Assembly (NCBI RefSeq): GCF_018831085.1
Contig: NZ_JAGPNM010000009.1
Coordinates: 1 to 64,000 of the forward strand
Length of the DNA stretch: 64,000 nt
Origin: Rheinheimera oceanensis
GTDB lineage: Bacteria; Pseudomonadota; Gammaproteobacteria; Enterobacterales; Alteromonadaceae
Direction of reading: 5' to 3'
The position numbers and the translations under genes were made by a program. The notes beneath the pieces are model-generated. The model was not told where the DNA came from. It worked only from the letters and a program-made list of their open reading frames with translations, and ran no database searches. The stretch's first letter is position 1. Each line of letters begins with the position of its first letter. This document shows, one piece after another, positions 25,101 to 32,581 of the stretch.

Positions 25101-28100
25101 CATTAGCGGCTAAGGTGCCCAGCGTATTATCAATACTGTCTGCGGCAATAGTCAGCGTATCTGCAGCAAACAAGGTGCCCTGATTATTGCTCAGGGCGCC
25201 TGTCAGTTGCATAGTGATATTATTGGCAACCAGGTTGCCGCTATCGTTGTTCAGGGCACCACCGCTAAGGTGCAGTGCGCTACCGCTTTCTATGCGGCCG
25301 GCATTATTGCTAAGCTGGCCTGCGCTGATATTGGCATCAGCCAGCGCTGAAATTTGGCCGGCATCGTTAGTTAAACTGCCAGTGCTAATATTCAGCTGAC
25401 CGGCACTGCCTTGCTGGTAAATCGTGCCGGCGTTATTGTTCAAAAGCGCCGTGCTGATATCCACAGCCCCGCCCTGGATCAGGCCGGTATTGTTGTTCAG
25501 CCGGTCTGCCGTTATTGCCAGATCAGTTGCAGCAATAGTGCCGTCGTTATTATTCAGCGTGTTATCTACCTGCAGCAGTAAACTGCCATCGCCCTGCTGG
25601 TAAATCAGGCCGGAGGTATTATTTAAACCCGCTGCCGTTATTGCCATATTACCGGCAGTGGTCAGTATGCCGTCGAGGCTGTTGTCTATTGCACCGCTGA
25701 TAGCCAGCTGATAGCTTTGCCCGGCAGCAGAAATTTTACCGCCCTGGTTAATCAGGCTGGTACCACTGATGTTCAGCGCACCACCGGCATGGATCACACC
25801 GGCAATATTGCTGATGTCTGTGCCCGCAAGTTGCAGATCTGTCGCCGCCTGCACGATGCCCTGATTGTTATTCACTACACCGGCTAATGCTACCGCGCCC
25901 TCACTGAGGATACGCCCTTGTTGGTTATTCGCCAGTGCACTGATATTTAGCGTGCCATTACCCAGCAAAACCACATCGCCTTGCTGATTATTCAGCACGG
26001 TATTCAGTTGCAAAGTATTGCCACGGCTTTGGATCAGGCCGCGCTGGTTGTTTAATGCAGCGGCATTGATTTGCAGCACGCTGTCGCTGGCCAGTGCAGC
26101 TATAGTGCCGTCGGTATTATTAAGCTGGTCAGCACTGATAAAAAGGTTATCACCAAGCAAATTCCCGCTGTTGCGTAGTTGCTGTGCCGCCAACTCAACG
26201 CTTGCAGCTTGTATTAAACCGCTGTTGGTTAACTGCTGTGCCGTTACGGCTAATACGGTTCCGGCTCCTATTTCACCACTGTTGTGCAAGGTATCCAGCG
26301 TCAGTTGCATCTGGCCGGTGCCGTGCTGCAGTATTAAGCCACCAGCATCGTTAAGTAGGCTCTGGGCTGTCAGTGTCAGATCACCCTGGCGGCTATACAG
26401 CACACCGCCACTGTTATCTAACGCTGCATTCAGATTAACTGCTAAGCCGTTGCCTGCCAGTATCTCACCACTACTGTTATTAAGGGCACCTGCCTGTATT
26501 TGTAGCTGTTGCTCGCTTAACAACTGTCCGGCAGTGTTAGTTACCGCGTAAGGCGTTACCAGTGCTAAAGCCCCGGTCGCTATAATCTTGCCTTCATTAT
26601 TATTCAGGGCTATACCATCTTGCTGGCCTTGCAAATCCAGGCTGAGTTCCCCCTGGCTTACCAGAGTACCTGCGATATTGTTAACGTAGCCTGCTGCCAC
26701 CTGCAGGCTGCTTGCCGCTTCGATTACCCCGCTTTGGTTATCCAGTACGCTTGCCTGTACCAGCACATTTTGCCCACTTAACAAGCCCTGATTGCTCAGT
26801 GTGTCCGCATTTAGCGCTAATGTTTGCCCGGCGCTGATTTGCCCGCCCTCACTGACGTTAAGCTGCCCGGCATTGATATTTACCAGACCGTGCCCGGCAA
26901 TAACGCCATCAGCCAGCACCACCTCTGCAGAGTGTACATCCAACTGCGAACCAGCACTGACAATAATACCGCTGGCATTAAGAATGCTACCAGCCACCTG
27001 CAACTGCGCAAGCTCACCTTCAGTGCTTAGCTCGCCGTCGCGATTATCCAGTGCAGTTACATCCAGCAGCAAATTGCCACCATTACGGATCACGCCACTG
27101 CGGTTGTCCAGCTCTGCGCCACTGATATTTACTGTGCCCTGCGCTTGCAGTATACCTTCGCGGTTTAACACCTTACCGGCGATTGTTAGTGCATTGCCTG
27201 CATACACCGTACCCTGGCGGTTGGATAACTGTGCCAGCTGCAATTCGCCGTTACCGGCATGTACCAGCGTGCCGGCATCATTATCCAGTGCATCGCGCAA
27301 TAGCAGATTCTGGCCATGGCTTTGAATATGACCGCGGTTGACAATGCCATTCGCCACATCAAGCTGCAAAGACTCACCCACAGTACCGGTGGCCAGTAAC
27401 AGGCCGTCATTTACCAGTTGCGTGCTGCTCAGCCGGGCATTTTCCGCTTGAATAGTGCCACTGTTAGTCAGGCTGTCACTTACCACCATCAGCGTAGCGG
27501 CATCTACCAGGCCACTGTTGTCAAACTGCGCTGCATTGATGTTTAACTGCTGTGCACTATGTAGCGTCCCGCCGTTATTTGTTATAACACCGCTGTTAAG
27601 CTGCAGGCTCTCGGCTAACTGGCTGATAATACCGTCATCGTTATTGAGGATGTCTGCAGTGATGCTGGCGTTGCCGCCAGTTATAATCAGCTCGCCCCGG
27701 CTGTTATCCAGTGTCTGATCTACCTGCAGTAACAGGCTGTCGTTGGCCACTATCAGGCCGGCATTATTACTCAGATTAGCTGCTTGTATTTGCAGTTGGT
27801 CACTGAATAAGCGGCCGTTATTATTATTCAATGCGGTAACAGTGATGTCTGCCTGTCCGGCCTGAATAAGCCCCTGATTATTATTAACAGTGCCGGCAGC
27901 CAATAATAAGGCACCTTCAGAGATAATCTGCCCGAGTTGATTGTTCAGGCTATCCAGCACGTCAAGATGCAGCACACCAATACCCGATTGCGCTACCGTG
28001 CCGGAATTGGTTACCCGATCGCTGGTAAGGGTTAAGTTACCTTCACTAAAAATAGTGCCGCTGTTGGTCAGAGCTGTGCCGTTCAGCATCAGTTGTTGCT

Positions 28101-31100
28101 GGGCCGCAATCAGCCCGCTGCTATTAGTATTGTTTGCCCTCAGTTGCAGATTAGCCGCCTCAATAGCACCACTATTAACCAGCGTATCTGCCTGAATATG
28201 TAATTCCTGCGCACTTAGCTGGCCTGCCGACTCAAGCTGCTGCGCTTCAAGCCATAGTGCATCATTACTGGCGATAACACCGTCTGCACCATTAGCTATA
28301 CTTTGCGCTGTTACCAGCAAACGGCCACTACCGGCATGCACCACGTTACCTGCGGTATTGAGTAAACTATCAGCGCTGATTACCGCTTCACCACCTGCGC
28401 TGTACACTACACCTGCGCGGTTATCTAACTGCTCTGTTACTGCAACACTGAGGCTACTACCTTGCTGAGCCAACGATAATATCTGCCCACTACGGTTATC
28501 CAGTTGGTTACTGCTTAAACTAATAGCCTGTGCCTGTAACTCACCACTGCGGTTGGCCATAGTTTCAGTTTGTATCGCCAGATTACCCGCGCTGTATATC
28601 GTGCCGTGATCATTCGTTAATACCTGCTGGCTGTCGATATGCAGCAACCCAGAACCTAAGTTCAGCAATTGCCCTTCAGTGTTATCCAGTTGCTGTACAG
28701 TCACCTGCATATCTGTCGCAGCTAATAACAACCCTTGTTGGTTGTTTAACGCCGTAGCCTGCAAATTCAAACTACCCGAGGTTTGTATCGCCCCCTCGCT
28801 ATTATCCAGTTGTGCTGCGTTAAGCAGCAAAGCCTGCTGCGCTATCAGCGAACCGTTGCTGTTGTTAATATTACCGCCGTGAATATTCAGCCGGCCCGCA
28901 GAATACATTTCGCCACTGCTATTATTCAGCTCAGCCAGAAATTCCAGTTGCAGCACGCCGGTACCCAGATGGTAAATTTGCCCCTGCTGGTTATTTAGCT
29001 GCACATTCGTCAGGCTGAGGTTTTCACCATGGCTTTCGATACGCCCCTGATTGTTCAGTACATCTGTTAGCAGAACCAGAGAATCACCCTGCTGGCCCGC
29101 TGCCAGCAGGGTGCCGGCGTTATCAATAACCCGGCTGGTTAACTGAAGTTGCTGCCCTTCTATTCTGGCCTGTGCCTCATTGCGCAGCGTGGTTGCAGTA
29201 ATATTTAATGCTGTGCCACTGATTACGCCAGCCTCACTATTTTGCAGCTCTGTGGTGTCTATATTCAGCTGCCCGCCGGCGGCTACTGTGCCTTGCGTAT
29301 TATCAAGTAACCCGCTGTGCAGTTGCAGGTTAGCACCGGCCAGTAACTGGCCACTGTGGTTATCGGTACTGCCCTGTACCTGCGCATGAAACGAATTAAC
29401 ACCTTGTATTACGCCAGAGCGGTTATTCAGCTCTGCCGCACTGAGTTGCAGCGTCTGCTGGCTGTTGATAACACCGTCAAGATTGGTTAACTGCCCGGTG
29501 CTGATATTCAGATCTTCCGCTGCCAGCAGTTGCCCGCCGGTGTTATCCAGTGTATTGCCGGTTATATTAAGGGTTTGTGCTGAGATAATGCCACGCAGGT
29601 TGGCCAGCAACGGGCTGTGTAAATTCAGCTCATTCTGCACCAGAATCATGCCGTCGGTGTTAGTGAGTTGCGCTGTGTTTAATAGCAGCTTATCTGCCAG
29701 GATCTGACCGGCACTGTTGTTGACACTTGTTGCGTTAATACTGACATCGCCCAGCGCAGCGATATACCCCGCCTGGTTCTGCACATTGTCTGCAGTTAAC
29801 AGCAACTGGCCGTTAGTTTGAATTTGCCCCTGCTGGTTTTGCAGTGTAGTGGCACTTACCTGCAGGCTGCCATTGCTGCCTGCCAGTACAATATTACCGT
29901 CAGTATTATTAAGCTGCCGGCTGGTTATCACTGCAACGTCAGCGGCACTTTGAATAATACCCTGTGCGCTGTTATCAATAGCCTGGCTGAAGTTTAGTGT
30001 CAGGTTGTGACCGGCGGCTGAGAATGCGCCAATATTACCGGCGCGGTTGTCCAGATAAGCGCCATCCAGTGTTACCTGCTGTGCACCAATGACACCTTGC
30101 CGGTTATTCAGCGTTGCCGCACTGATATTAATATCTCTGGCGCTGATCTCACCCTGATTATTGTTAAGCAACGGCGTATTAAGCAACAGGCCGCCACCGC
30201 TGTGGATCAAGCCCTGCTGATTACGCAACTGCCCGCTGGCATTAATGGTTAAACCATCAGCGCCGGATAACAGCAATGAGCCCTGATCGTTAATAAGCTG
30301 TTTAGTACTCAGGCTTAACTGCTGGCCTTTCGCCAATATAAAGCCCTGGCTGTTATCCAGTGTATCAGTAATGTTTAACTGCAAACTCTGGCCAGATCCG
30401 CCCAGTGCAGCAATACTGCCCTGCTGGTTATTCAGCTGCTGCGCGGTTATGTCCAGCAACCCTGCCTGGATATTACCGGCCTGGCTATTAATATTGGTTG
30501 CGCTAAGCGCAAGCTGCTCTGCGCTGAGGGTACCTTGCTGATTCTCTATCTGTGCAGCAGATAGCTGCATACTGCCGTTGCTCAGTATCTCGCCGCTGCG
30601 GTTGCTTAACTGCCCGGCAGCTTTAAGTGAAAGATCCCCCTGCCCCAGATGATAAATTTGCCCGCCATCGTTATTAATAGTTGCGCCGGACAGCATGGCG
30701 TTGCTACTAAATTGCAGTAAACCCGCCTGATTATCCAGCGTCTTGCTAATGTTAAGTGCAGCCGCCTGTTCACCGGCAAACAGCATATTACCGCTGTTAT
30801 TTAATGTATCTGCCGTTACGTCAGCCCCGGCCAGCAGCTGCAAGGTGCCGCTGTTGATAATATTTGTAGCGCTAATGCTGGCATTACCGGCAGCTAACCA
30901 GTTGGTATTATTCTGTATTTCGCCTGCAACATTAACCTTTGTGGCACCATCAGCCGCCAGTAAGCCACCGGCTAACAGCAGGTTTTCACCGCTGAAGTTA
31001 AAACGGCCGTCTGCGCCGGACTGATAAATCATGCCATCAAGCAAATTAAACTGCCGGGCATTGATATTAAGTTGCTGCGCCTGAATATGGCCGGAACTCT

Positions 31101-32535
31101 GGGCACTGTTGGTAGCTAATGCCAGGCTGGTGCTATTGATAATGCCCTGGTTAGCAAGCGACAGGCTGCTGATATTAGCAATATCGCCCTGCACCAGCGC
31201 CCCCGCATCGTTCTGTAGCCGGGCGGCTGCCAGCGTTTGCTGGCCCTGGCTGATAATGCGGCCCTGGTTAACCAGATCACCACTGATATTAAGTTGCTGC
31301 GCGGCAGTTTGCTGCCACTCGCCCTGCAGATTAACGCCGGCAATCAGATCGCCACCTTGCTGCATGCCGGAAGCAACCACCTGCATAGTGTCTGCAGCGG
31401 CTATAACACCACTGTTATGCAGTGTACCCGCCAGCTCAATACTAACATTCTGGCCATAGGTGGTACCGCTGGTAATAATATCGGCCTGCTGCGAGCCTAG
31501 TGTCAGGTTACCGCCGGCAACGGTATCTTTCAGCTGCAGTTGGCCGTCGGCGGTTAGTTGTAAGCTATCAACACTGTTAATCAGCCCGTCACTGCGCACT
31601 CCCAGGCCTTTTTCGGTGCCAATCAGGCTGATGCTGTTGGCATACATGGCACCCAGCGCTGAGGCATCTAACGCAAACTGATAAGCAGAGCTACCCGCAG
31701 CCTGATCTGCATTTGCCTGCACCTCGCCGGTGCGAAAATCGTAGTAATTGCTGCCGGTACGGATATTCAGCTCGTCGGCGTATAGTGCAGCATTTAGCTG
31801 CATGGCGCGGGTAAGGATGTCAAACTTGCTGACATTCGCTGCATTAAGGCCTGCGCCTTCAATACGCACATCACCGCCGGAGATATTAATGCCCGCAAGC
31901 TCACCGTTTAACAGCTCAGGGATACCGGTAGCCAGCACAACACGTGGCGTATTGATAAAACCACAACCGTTACAGGTAATACCATTGGGGTTTGCCAGCA
32001 CAAACTCGGCCGCATCGCCCAAAACCTCGGTATAACCCAATAAACTGGACCGGCCGGTGCCGGTTACTTCGGCCAGAATAAGGCCGGCGGTACCGCCGCT
32101 AAGACGACGGTTACCGTCAGTCCAGCCGCCGAGTACAGAAATAAGCGGATCTTTGCTGTTATTAAGGATCAGGCCCTCGGTCGGCACATTAAACTGATTA
32201 AACCGGTTGTGCGACACACCGCGCTGGCTGGGAGCAGCAATATCAATAACGGTGGTACCATTAGCCGATGTTTTAATGCCAGCTTGTTGTCCATTTGCCA
32301 GGCTGACACCTGTGCTTACCGGCGCTGCTGCCTGGGCTACAGTTTGGGCAGCGCTCACCTGTGCTGCAGCAAGTTGTTGGCGCAAACGGGCCATCTCGCG
32401 CTGCTCTGCCGCCTGTTTTACAAGATGCTCGTTAGCTGTGCGCTCCATACCATGCGCAGCAAAAATAACCGGATTACCCGCCATGACCAGGATCAGGGTT
32501 CTTGCCACTATGACACGCCATTTCATGGTTAACAT
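16183..32535 (-). CDS. cdiA: Giant two-partner-secretion exoprotein, CdiA/filamentous haemagglutinin type
   Basis: 5,450 residues, far above the usual 3,000-3,500 for CdiA. A signal peptide (KWRVIVARTLILVMAGNP) is followed by the TPS haemagglutination domain (about 75-330) with TCNGCGF. A very long FHA-type beta-helix of N/Q-G-rich repeats runs to about residue 3300. Next is a YP/receptor-binding-like region near 3370-3540 with Trp, Tyr and Cys, then an N/Q/S/G-rich stretch at about 3545-3880. A second FHA block reaches about 4950, after which comes a pretoxin region with hydrophobic LPELLVFLGVGTAVVAG. Four 12-residue repeats and a C-terminal tip of about 90 residues close the protein. It should be exported by the CdiB-type partner encoded just upstream and kill or inhibit neighbours on contact. 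Confidence 0.92.
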   Translation of the reverse strand: MLTMKWRVIVARTLILVMAGNPVIFAAHGMERTANEHLVKQAAEQREMARLRQQLAAAQVSAAQTVAQAAAPVSTGVSLANGQQAGIKTSANGTTVIDIAAPSQRGVSHNRFNQFNVPTEGLILNNSKDPLISVLGGWTDGNRRLSGGTAGLILAEVTGTGRSSLLGYTEVLGDAAEFVLANPNGITCNGCGFINTPRVVLATGIPELLNGELAGINISGGDVRIEGAGLNAANVSKFDILTRAMQLNAALYADELNIRTGSNYYDFRTGEVQANADQAAGSSAYQFALDASALGAMYANSISLIGTEKGLGVRSDGLINSVDSLQLTADGQLQLKDTVAGGNLTLGSQQADIITSGTTYGQNVSIELAGTLHNSGVIAAADTMQVVASGMQQGGDLIAGVNLQGEWQQTAAQQLNISGDLVNQGRIISQGQQTLAAARLQNDAGALVQGDIANISSLSLANQGIINSTSLALATNSAQSSGHIQAQQLNINARQFNLLDGMIYQSGADGRFNFSGENLLLAGGLLAADGATKVNVAGEIQNNTNWLAAGNASISATNIINSGTLQLLAGADVTADTLNNSGNMLFAGEQAAALNISKTLDNQAGLLQFSSNAMLSGATINNDGGQIYHLGQGDLSLKAAGQLSNRSGEILSNGSMQLSAAQIENQQGTLSAEQLALSATNINSQAGNIQAGLLDITAQQLNNQQGSIAALGGSGQSLQLNITDTLDNSQGFILAKGQQLSLSTKQLINDQGSLLLSGADGLTINASGQLRNQQGLIHSGGGLLLNTPLLNNNQGEISARDINISAATLNNRQGVIGAQQVTLDGAYLDNRAGNIGAFSAAGHNLTLNFSQAIDNSAQGIIQSAADVAVITSRQLNNTDGNIVLAGSNGSLQVSATTLQNQQGQIQTNGQLLLTADNVQNQAGYIAALGDVSINATSVNNSAGQILADKLLLNTAQLTNTDGMILVQNELNLHSPLLANLRGIISAQTLNITGNTLDNTGGQLLAAEDLNISTGQLTNLDGVINSQQTLQLSAAELNNRSGVIQGVNSFHAQVQGSTDNHSGQLLAGANLQLHSGLLDNTQGTVAAGGQLNIDTTELQNSEAGVISGTALNITATTLRNEAQARIEGQQLQLTSRVIDNAGTLLAAGQQGDSLVLLTDVLNNQGRIESHGENLSLTNVQLNNQQGQIYHLGTGVLQLEFLAELNNSSGEMYSAGRLNIHGGNINNSNGSLIAQQALLLNAAQLDNSEGAIQTSGSLNLQATALNNQQGLLLAATDMQVTVQQLDNTEGQLLNLGSGLLHIDSQQVLTNDHGTIYSAGNLAIQTETMANRSGELQAQAISLSSNQLDNRSGQILSLAQQGSSLSVAVTEQLDNRAGVVYSAGGEAVISADSLLNTAGNVVHAGSGRLLVTAQSIANGADGVIASNDALWLEAQQLESAGQLSAQELHIQADTLVNSGAIEAANLQLRANNTNSSGLIAAQQQLMLNGTALTNSGTIFSEGNLTLTSDRVTNSGTVAQSGIGVLHLDVLDSLNNQLGQIISEGALLLAAGTVNNNQGLIQAGQADITVTALNNNNGRLFSDQLQIQAANLSNNAGLIVANDSLLLQVDQTLDNSRGELIITGGNASITADILNNDDGIISQLAESLQLNSGVITNNGGTLHSAQQLNINAAQFDNSGLVDAATLMVVSDSLTNSGTIQAENARLSSTQLVNDGLLLATGTVGESLQLDVANGIVNRGHIQSHGQNLLLRDALDNDAGTLVHAGNGELQLAQLSNRQGTVYAGNALTIAGKVLNREGILQAQGTVNISGAELDNRSGVIRNGGNLLLDVTALDNRDGELSTEGELAQLQVAGSILNASGIIVSAGSQLDVHSAEVVLADGVIAGHGLVNINAGQLNVSEGGQISAGQTLALNADTLSNQGLLSGQNVLVQASVLDNQSGVIEAASSLQVAAGYVNNIAGTLVSQGELSLDLQGQQDGIALNNNEGKIIATGALALVTPYAVTNTAGQLLSEQQLQIQAGALNNSSGEILAGNGLAVNLNAALDNSGGVLYSRQGDLTLTAQSLLNDAGGLILQHGTGQMQLTLDTLHNSGEIGAGTVLAVTAQQLTNSGLIQAASVELAAQQLRNSGNLLGDNLFISADQLNNTDGTIAALASDSVLQINAAALNNQRGLIQSRGNTLQLNTVLNNQQGDVVLLGNGTLNISALANNQQGRILSEGAVALAGVVNNNQGIVQAATDLQLAGTDISNIAGVIHAGGALNISGTSLINQGGKISAAGQSYQLAISGAIDNSLDGILTTAGNMAITAAGLNNTSGLIYQQGDGSLLLQVDNTLNNNDGTIAATDLAITADRLNNNTGLIQGGAVDISTALLNNNAGTIYQQGSAGQLNISTGSLTNDAGQISALADANISAGQLSNNAGRIESGSALHLSGGALNNDSGNLVANNITMQLTGALSNNQGTLFAADTLTIAADSIDNTLGTLAANADIQLTVATALTNNQGLLQAAGNLVASAQQIDNSAGTIQATAAQLNARQSINNAAGVINAQTLALSTAALNNSYGVILATDTSDNSLQLTEVSQLNNSNGTLASHGRNWDFTLAGLNNDNGKLLHLGTGTFTLSQAGNLANTGTIASNANLVINAGNVSNSGTLQAQQQLQLNSALANQAGAVLVANNITLNAAGNSITNAGSISAANNLQLDAASVTNSHLLYAGNNALVNAANVSNSGTWSANNLNVSGFNLLQNSGRIESNTATYTGNTLQNQASGVLINAATAANSLQLNVAQLSNSGTLYNNARDMSLGGNLSNSGSIIHAGTGNLLLGNNGSINNAGGSIASAGTATMQNSIIGAGTVYAEQGMLINGSGTFTNNSQLYTKGNMQVNSALHNQGGSLLSDGNLTINTAGSVTNSGSLQGQNLSLTSGVLNNNGGVITSTGTNNAQISAASLSNNGGVIQATNNNFTISTRSGELNNSNGQIKHGGNGVLTLQSASHLNQQSGLVQSAGQLVATAQGNLDNSYGVLSASQYQLTSSGTLNNNNGQVIATSSGTGSGSSSIQSGTLLNRSGHIAANGTNLTLNTAALDNNNGSILLAGSGNLAITASSVTNDAANSRIISNGGISLNSGSALNNAGVISAANLLTLTGTNLTNSGTLASRSGKVDIDSSGTLTNSGIISGATAVDLDVRTLNNASGTVQSDGTVAVTVNSLSVGQIYGRDLLLSSNNSIALQNGELLSASRNLQLNSNGNITNSGNIIASGMLNVDATELTNNATGVIRSGGNAVLDLNRLTNNGIVSSNAVLTLNAANTTNTGTLAAGNHLDINGNIDNSNLLFAGSLLTIDGNVSNTANIYSNQDAVISGATVTNTGGTIAAAQDLSISGTILNDFVGTLSYTEGEVTRWKRYPNVDDPRDYILGHYYGWGQNLWIYAESVTTQHYEAKLTGKVGVIAAGRDLSLDGDITNNYSAISAGQDISLTGTRLKNNSATNKQVNTVTVTQEEWDDGCMQYFMGDNGPAGCAEPGYSTPTGQVMSVGSYEETTYTGGVYGSIVAGRNIYGNLTEDVTLGDVSPVASNTPTTIANGSSGSASRGSNAGASNSSNVTVNRNNGTSQNTSGANRSANGVTAGNSGTVDAEWRDSNVNHTGVQPGSQPDNVGIGQVVGTTARQINTLDAAGQIIVSNAELQGQQQQAGQVGSATLQSKQQAGLNTDVSGADAVQLVVNPDAGTAADIAVSNPTQQITAVSSDNRQLNAGDLLHKGGTDTGPAQLVATQGDVRNVQVTDPARQQADALQTGIGVQGIGFMSPDMAASLRVSQGSAPQGPGQQQGGGLVGNGNIAGSGDYNPDLIIKGLVDNQQGTLAQQKNSAQQQSATQAATQGNSTTGYSTGQQVGQNVFITDEQMRVLTEDLGFDANAINKGQQALYAAISQNDLLADGVTLSAGGTIDITADAGFNINSGIAAGEGLILRSEGGLNMGNFGFFDSENLLGLQLGGDFTNNINLQSNTLWLDISGDFTNLGSLTGNNVLSISAGNNLINQNLLSGGHVLLNAGGDIINRTEFSQHTVEFANGNSKTYTTVGNAPQIISNDSLSMTAGNNIDLQGSKFSAAGDISLNAGNDVLLGAVEKLSGHETYFKGGHDIELHRTYDVVSFDAGGNLSVVAGNNLQSEGAVFAAAGDVELAAGNEMNLLGVVEYHEDREQRTKKSTFKKTVYIDETYSAEHQGSVIVAGGNVSLNAQQGADGLQLLNSGNVLLEGTYIQAGGNMVAYSGGELNIVSGEEWQAENHVKKKSMFGGLFGSTKISETDVQYLGHAELNAGGDMVLLAQNDINVLAGRINADNIVAQAGFGNEGAKAADINILGDTETTSLYQETRRNGLALGFSDNFLSVAKETANENRTIQTDYVGSVFTAKDNMALTASRDVNIVGSELHAGGNLLLDAGRDINVLTGQGSGSSYSRQTETKTGIAISADRNTLSVFAGDDTQKDALTSNSTTQTGSVLTANNVQLNAGNDLLISGSDIAAVNDIRLSAVKDISIVTAQELFNQQTEHSHIRDGLTVSANYNIGNTVDAISNLGQGGDAVSVASSVMQAADTLNNAGPSASAHLGQTTTTTTNTVQQGVAKGSSLTAGGNVTVNAGGDALFEGAQVNATGNINVDAENISVIAAQNSSGSKHNTEYLQVGLSLNASTTNVSLTAGFSQSDSELNNQNTDAMGSSLNAGGNVNLNARNDLAIIGSDINGDDSVALTAGNDIIIKAAESQFSSNSQDSHLSAGAGANFGSNGVGFTANMAMGEGELDREGTTYSNSHITAGKTLTVKSGNDTTIAGGNLAATDVDMDIGGNLTVASVQNTSQVEGSRWDVSANITVGAGASGGASAGYGETEGSSAWVNEQSSIIGSGSVNIRTEGHTQIDGAVIANIDENGNDLGNLTLDTGSLAYTDIADHDKEKSYYLNVGFTMGDDTNTNQTESGNNYNASGNYSNHDKEQINRATVGEGNIIVRDNPQQDLSDLNRDTNIAQEVTKDDSKDVNLYASTTALDSLGNLVENPEQQLNKWKDNVASVGSTEAWGQVVDNVENAAYVALLVATDAVTVEEFNNNVARQKTLRKSILTLTDTEASPEERKDAVEGYIFNALPWNEDSPDAIAARDAIANEIGQLMLTDPAKAEQALGMLGSVMQPGQADALQTDFLPVVLGLPELLVFLGVGTAVVAGTEEGRQAASDAAKGIGSLFGKDAAPAWSESEVFGKTLTEPFDIFNMLEVGQAYQMADGRIVVKSNSTYMTMSDAGSDLGGLQMVSAEQLGQQGGYQAGERISSNTETTAQGGLSSNTGTIAQGGLSSNTETTAQGGLSSNTGTPVQEGHLGDTVYLSENGNDVEKIYSASGQSELRETRRPAFDTWRAEGIPGTDYTLNPHAYNSLFKSGRKDIMPDDVLDALSSSSMPGEQGSLKFVNPVTGTRVFVNPETKQVVGIQPGDFGD
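16186..16452 (-). other. CdiA C-terminal toxin domain
   Basis: About 89 residues from RRPAFDTWRAEG to PGDFGD. It includes DYTLNPHAYNSLFKSGRKDI and ends with paired strands of the form VNPVTGTRVFVNPETKQVVG. That strand pattern is seen in BECR/colicin-like RNase tips, but no catalytic residues can be fixed by eye. The next gene is its immunity gene. Confidence 0.5.
16534..16677 (-). repeat. Four 36-bp tandem repeats in cdiA linker
   Basis: Encodes SSNTETTAQGGL, SSNTGTIAQGGL, SSNTETTAQGGL and SSNTGTPVQEGH. Units 1 and 3 are the same, units 2 and 4 differ from them, suggesting duplication of a two-unit block. It lies directly before the toxin tip as a flexible linker. Confidence 0.85.
20940..21900 (-). 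other. Low-complexity N/Q/S/G-rich segment of CdiA
   Basis: About 320 residues with very few hydrophobic residues (for example SNVTVNRNNGTSQNTSG and QQQQAGQVGSATLQSKQQ). It interrupts the beta-helix repeats and joins the YP/receptor-binding-like region to the second FHA block. Confidence 0.6.
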
Positions 32536-32581
32536 GCTCGCTTCCCTACCTTAAAAAACTTTTTATTTAAAAACGTCTTGT

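Noticed and set aside
22900..30900. Regularly spaced similar stretches that might suggest a CRISPR array or satellite
   Set aside because: They are degenerate coding repeats of the beta-helix in a continuous frame, with varying spacing and sequence.
16425..32554. Many long plus-strand open frames opposite cdiA
   Set aside because: They arise from the repetitive Asn/Gln/Gly/Leu codons of the FHA repeats read in reverse. They have no ribosome sites, no family features and strange compositions.
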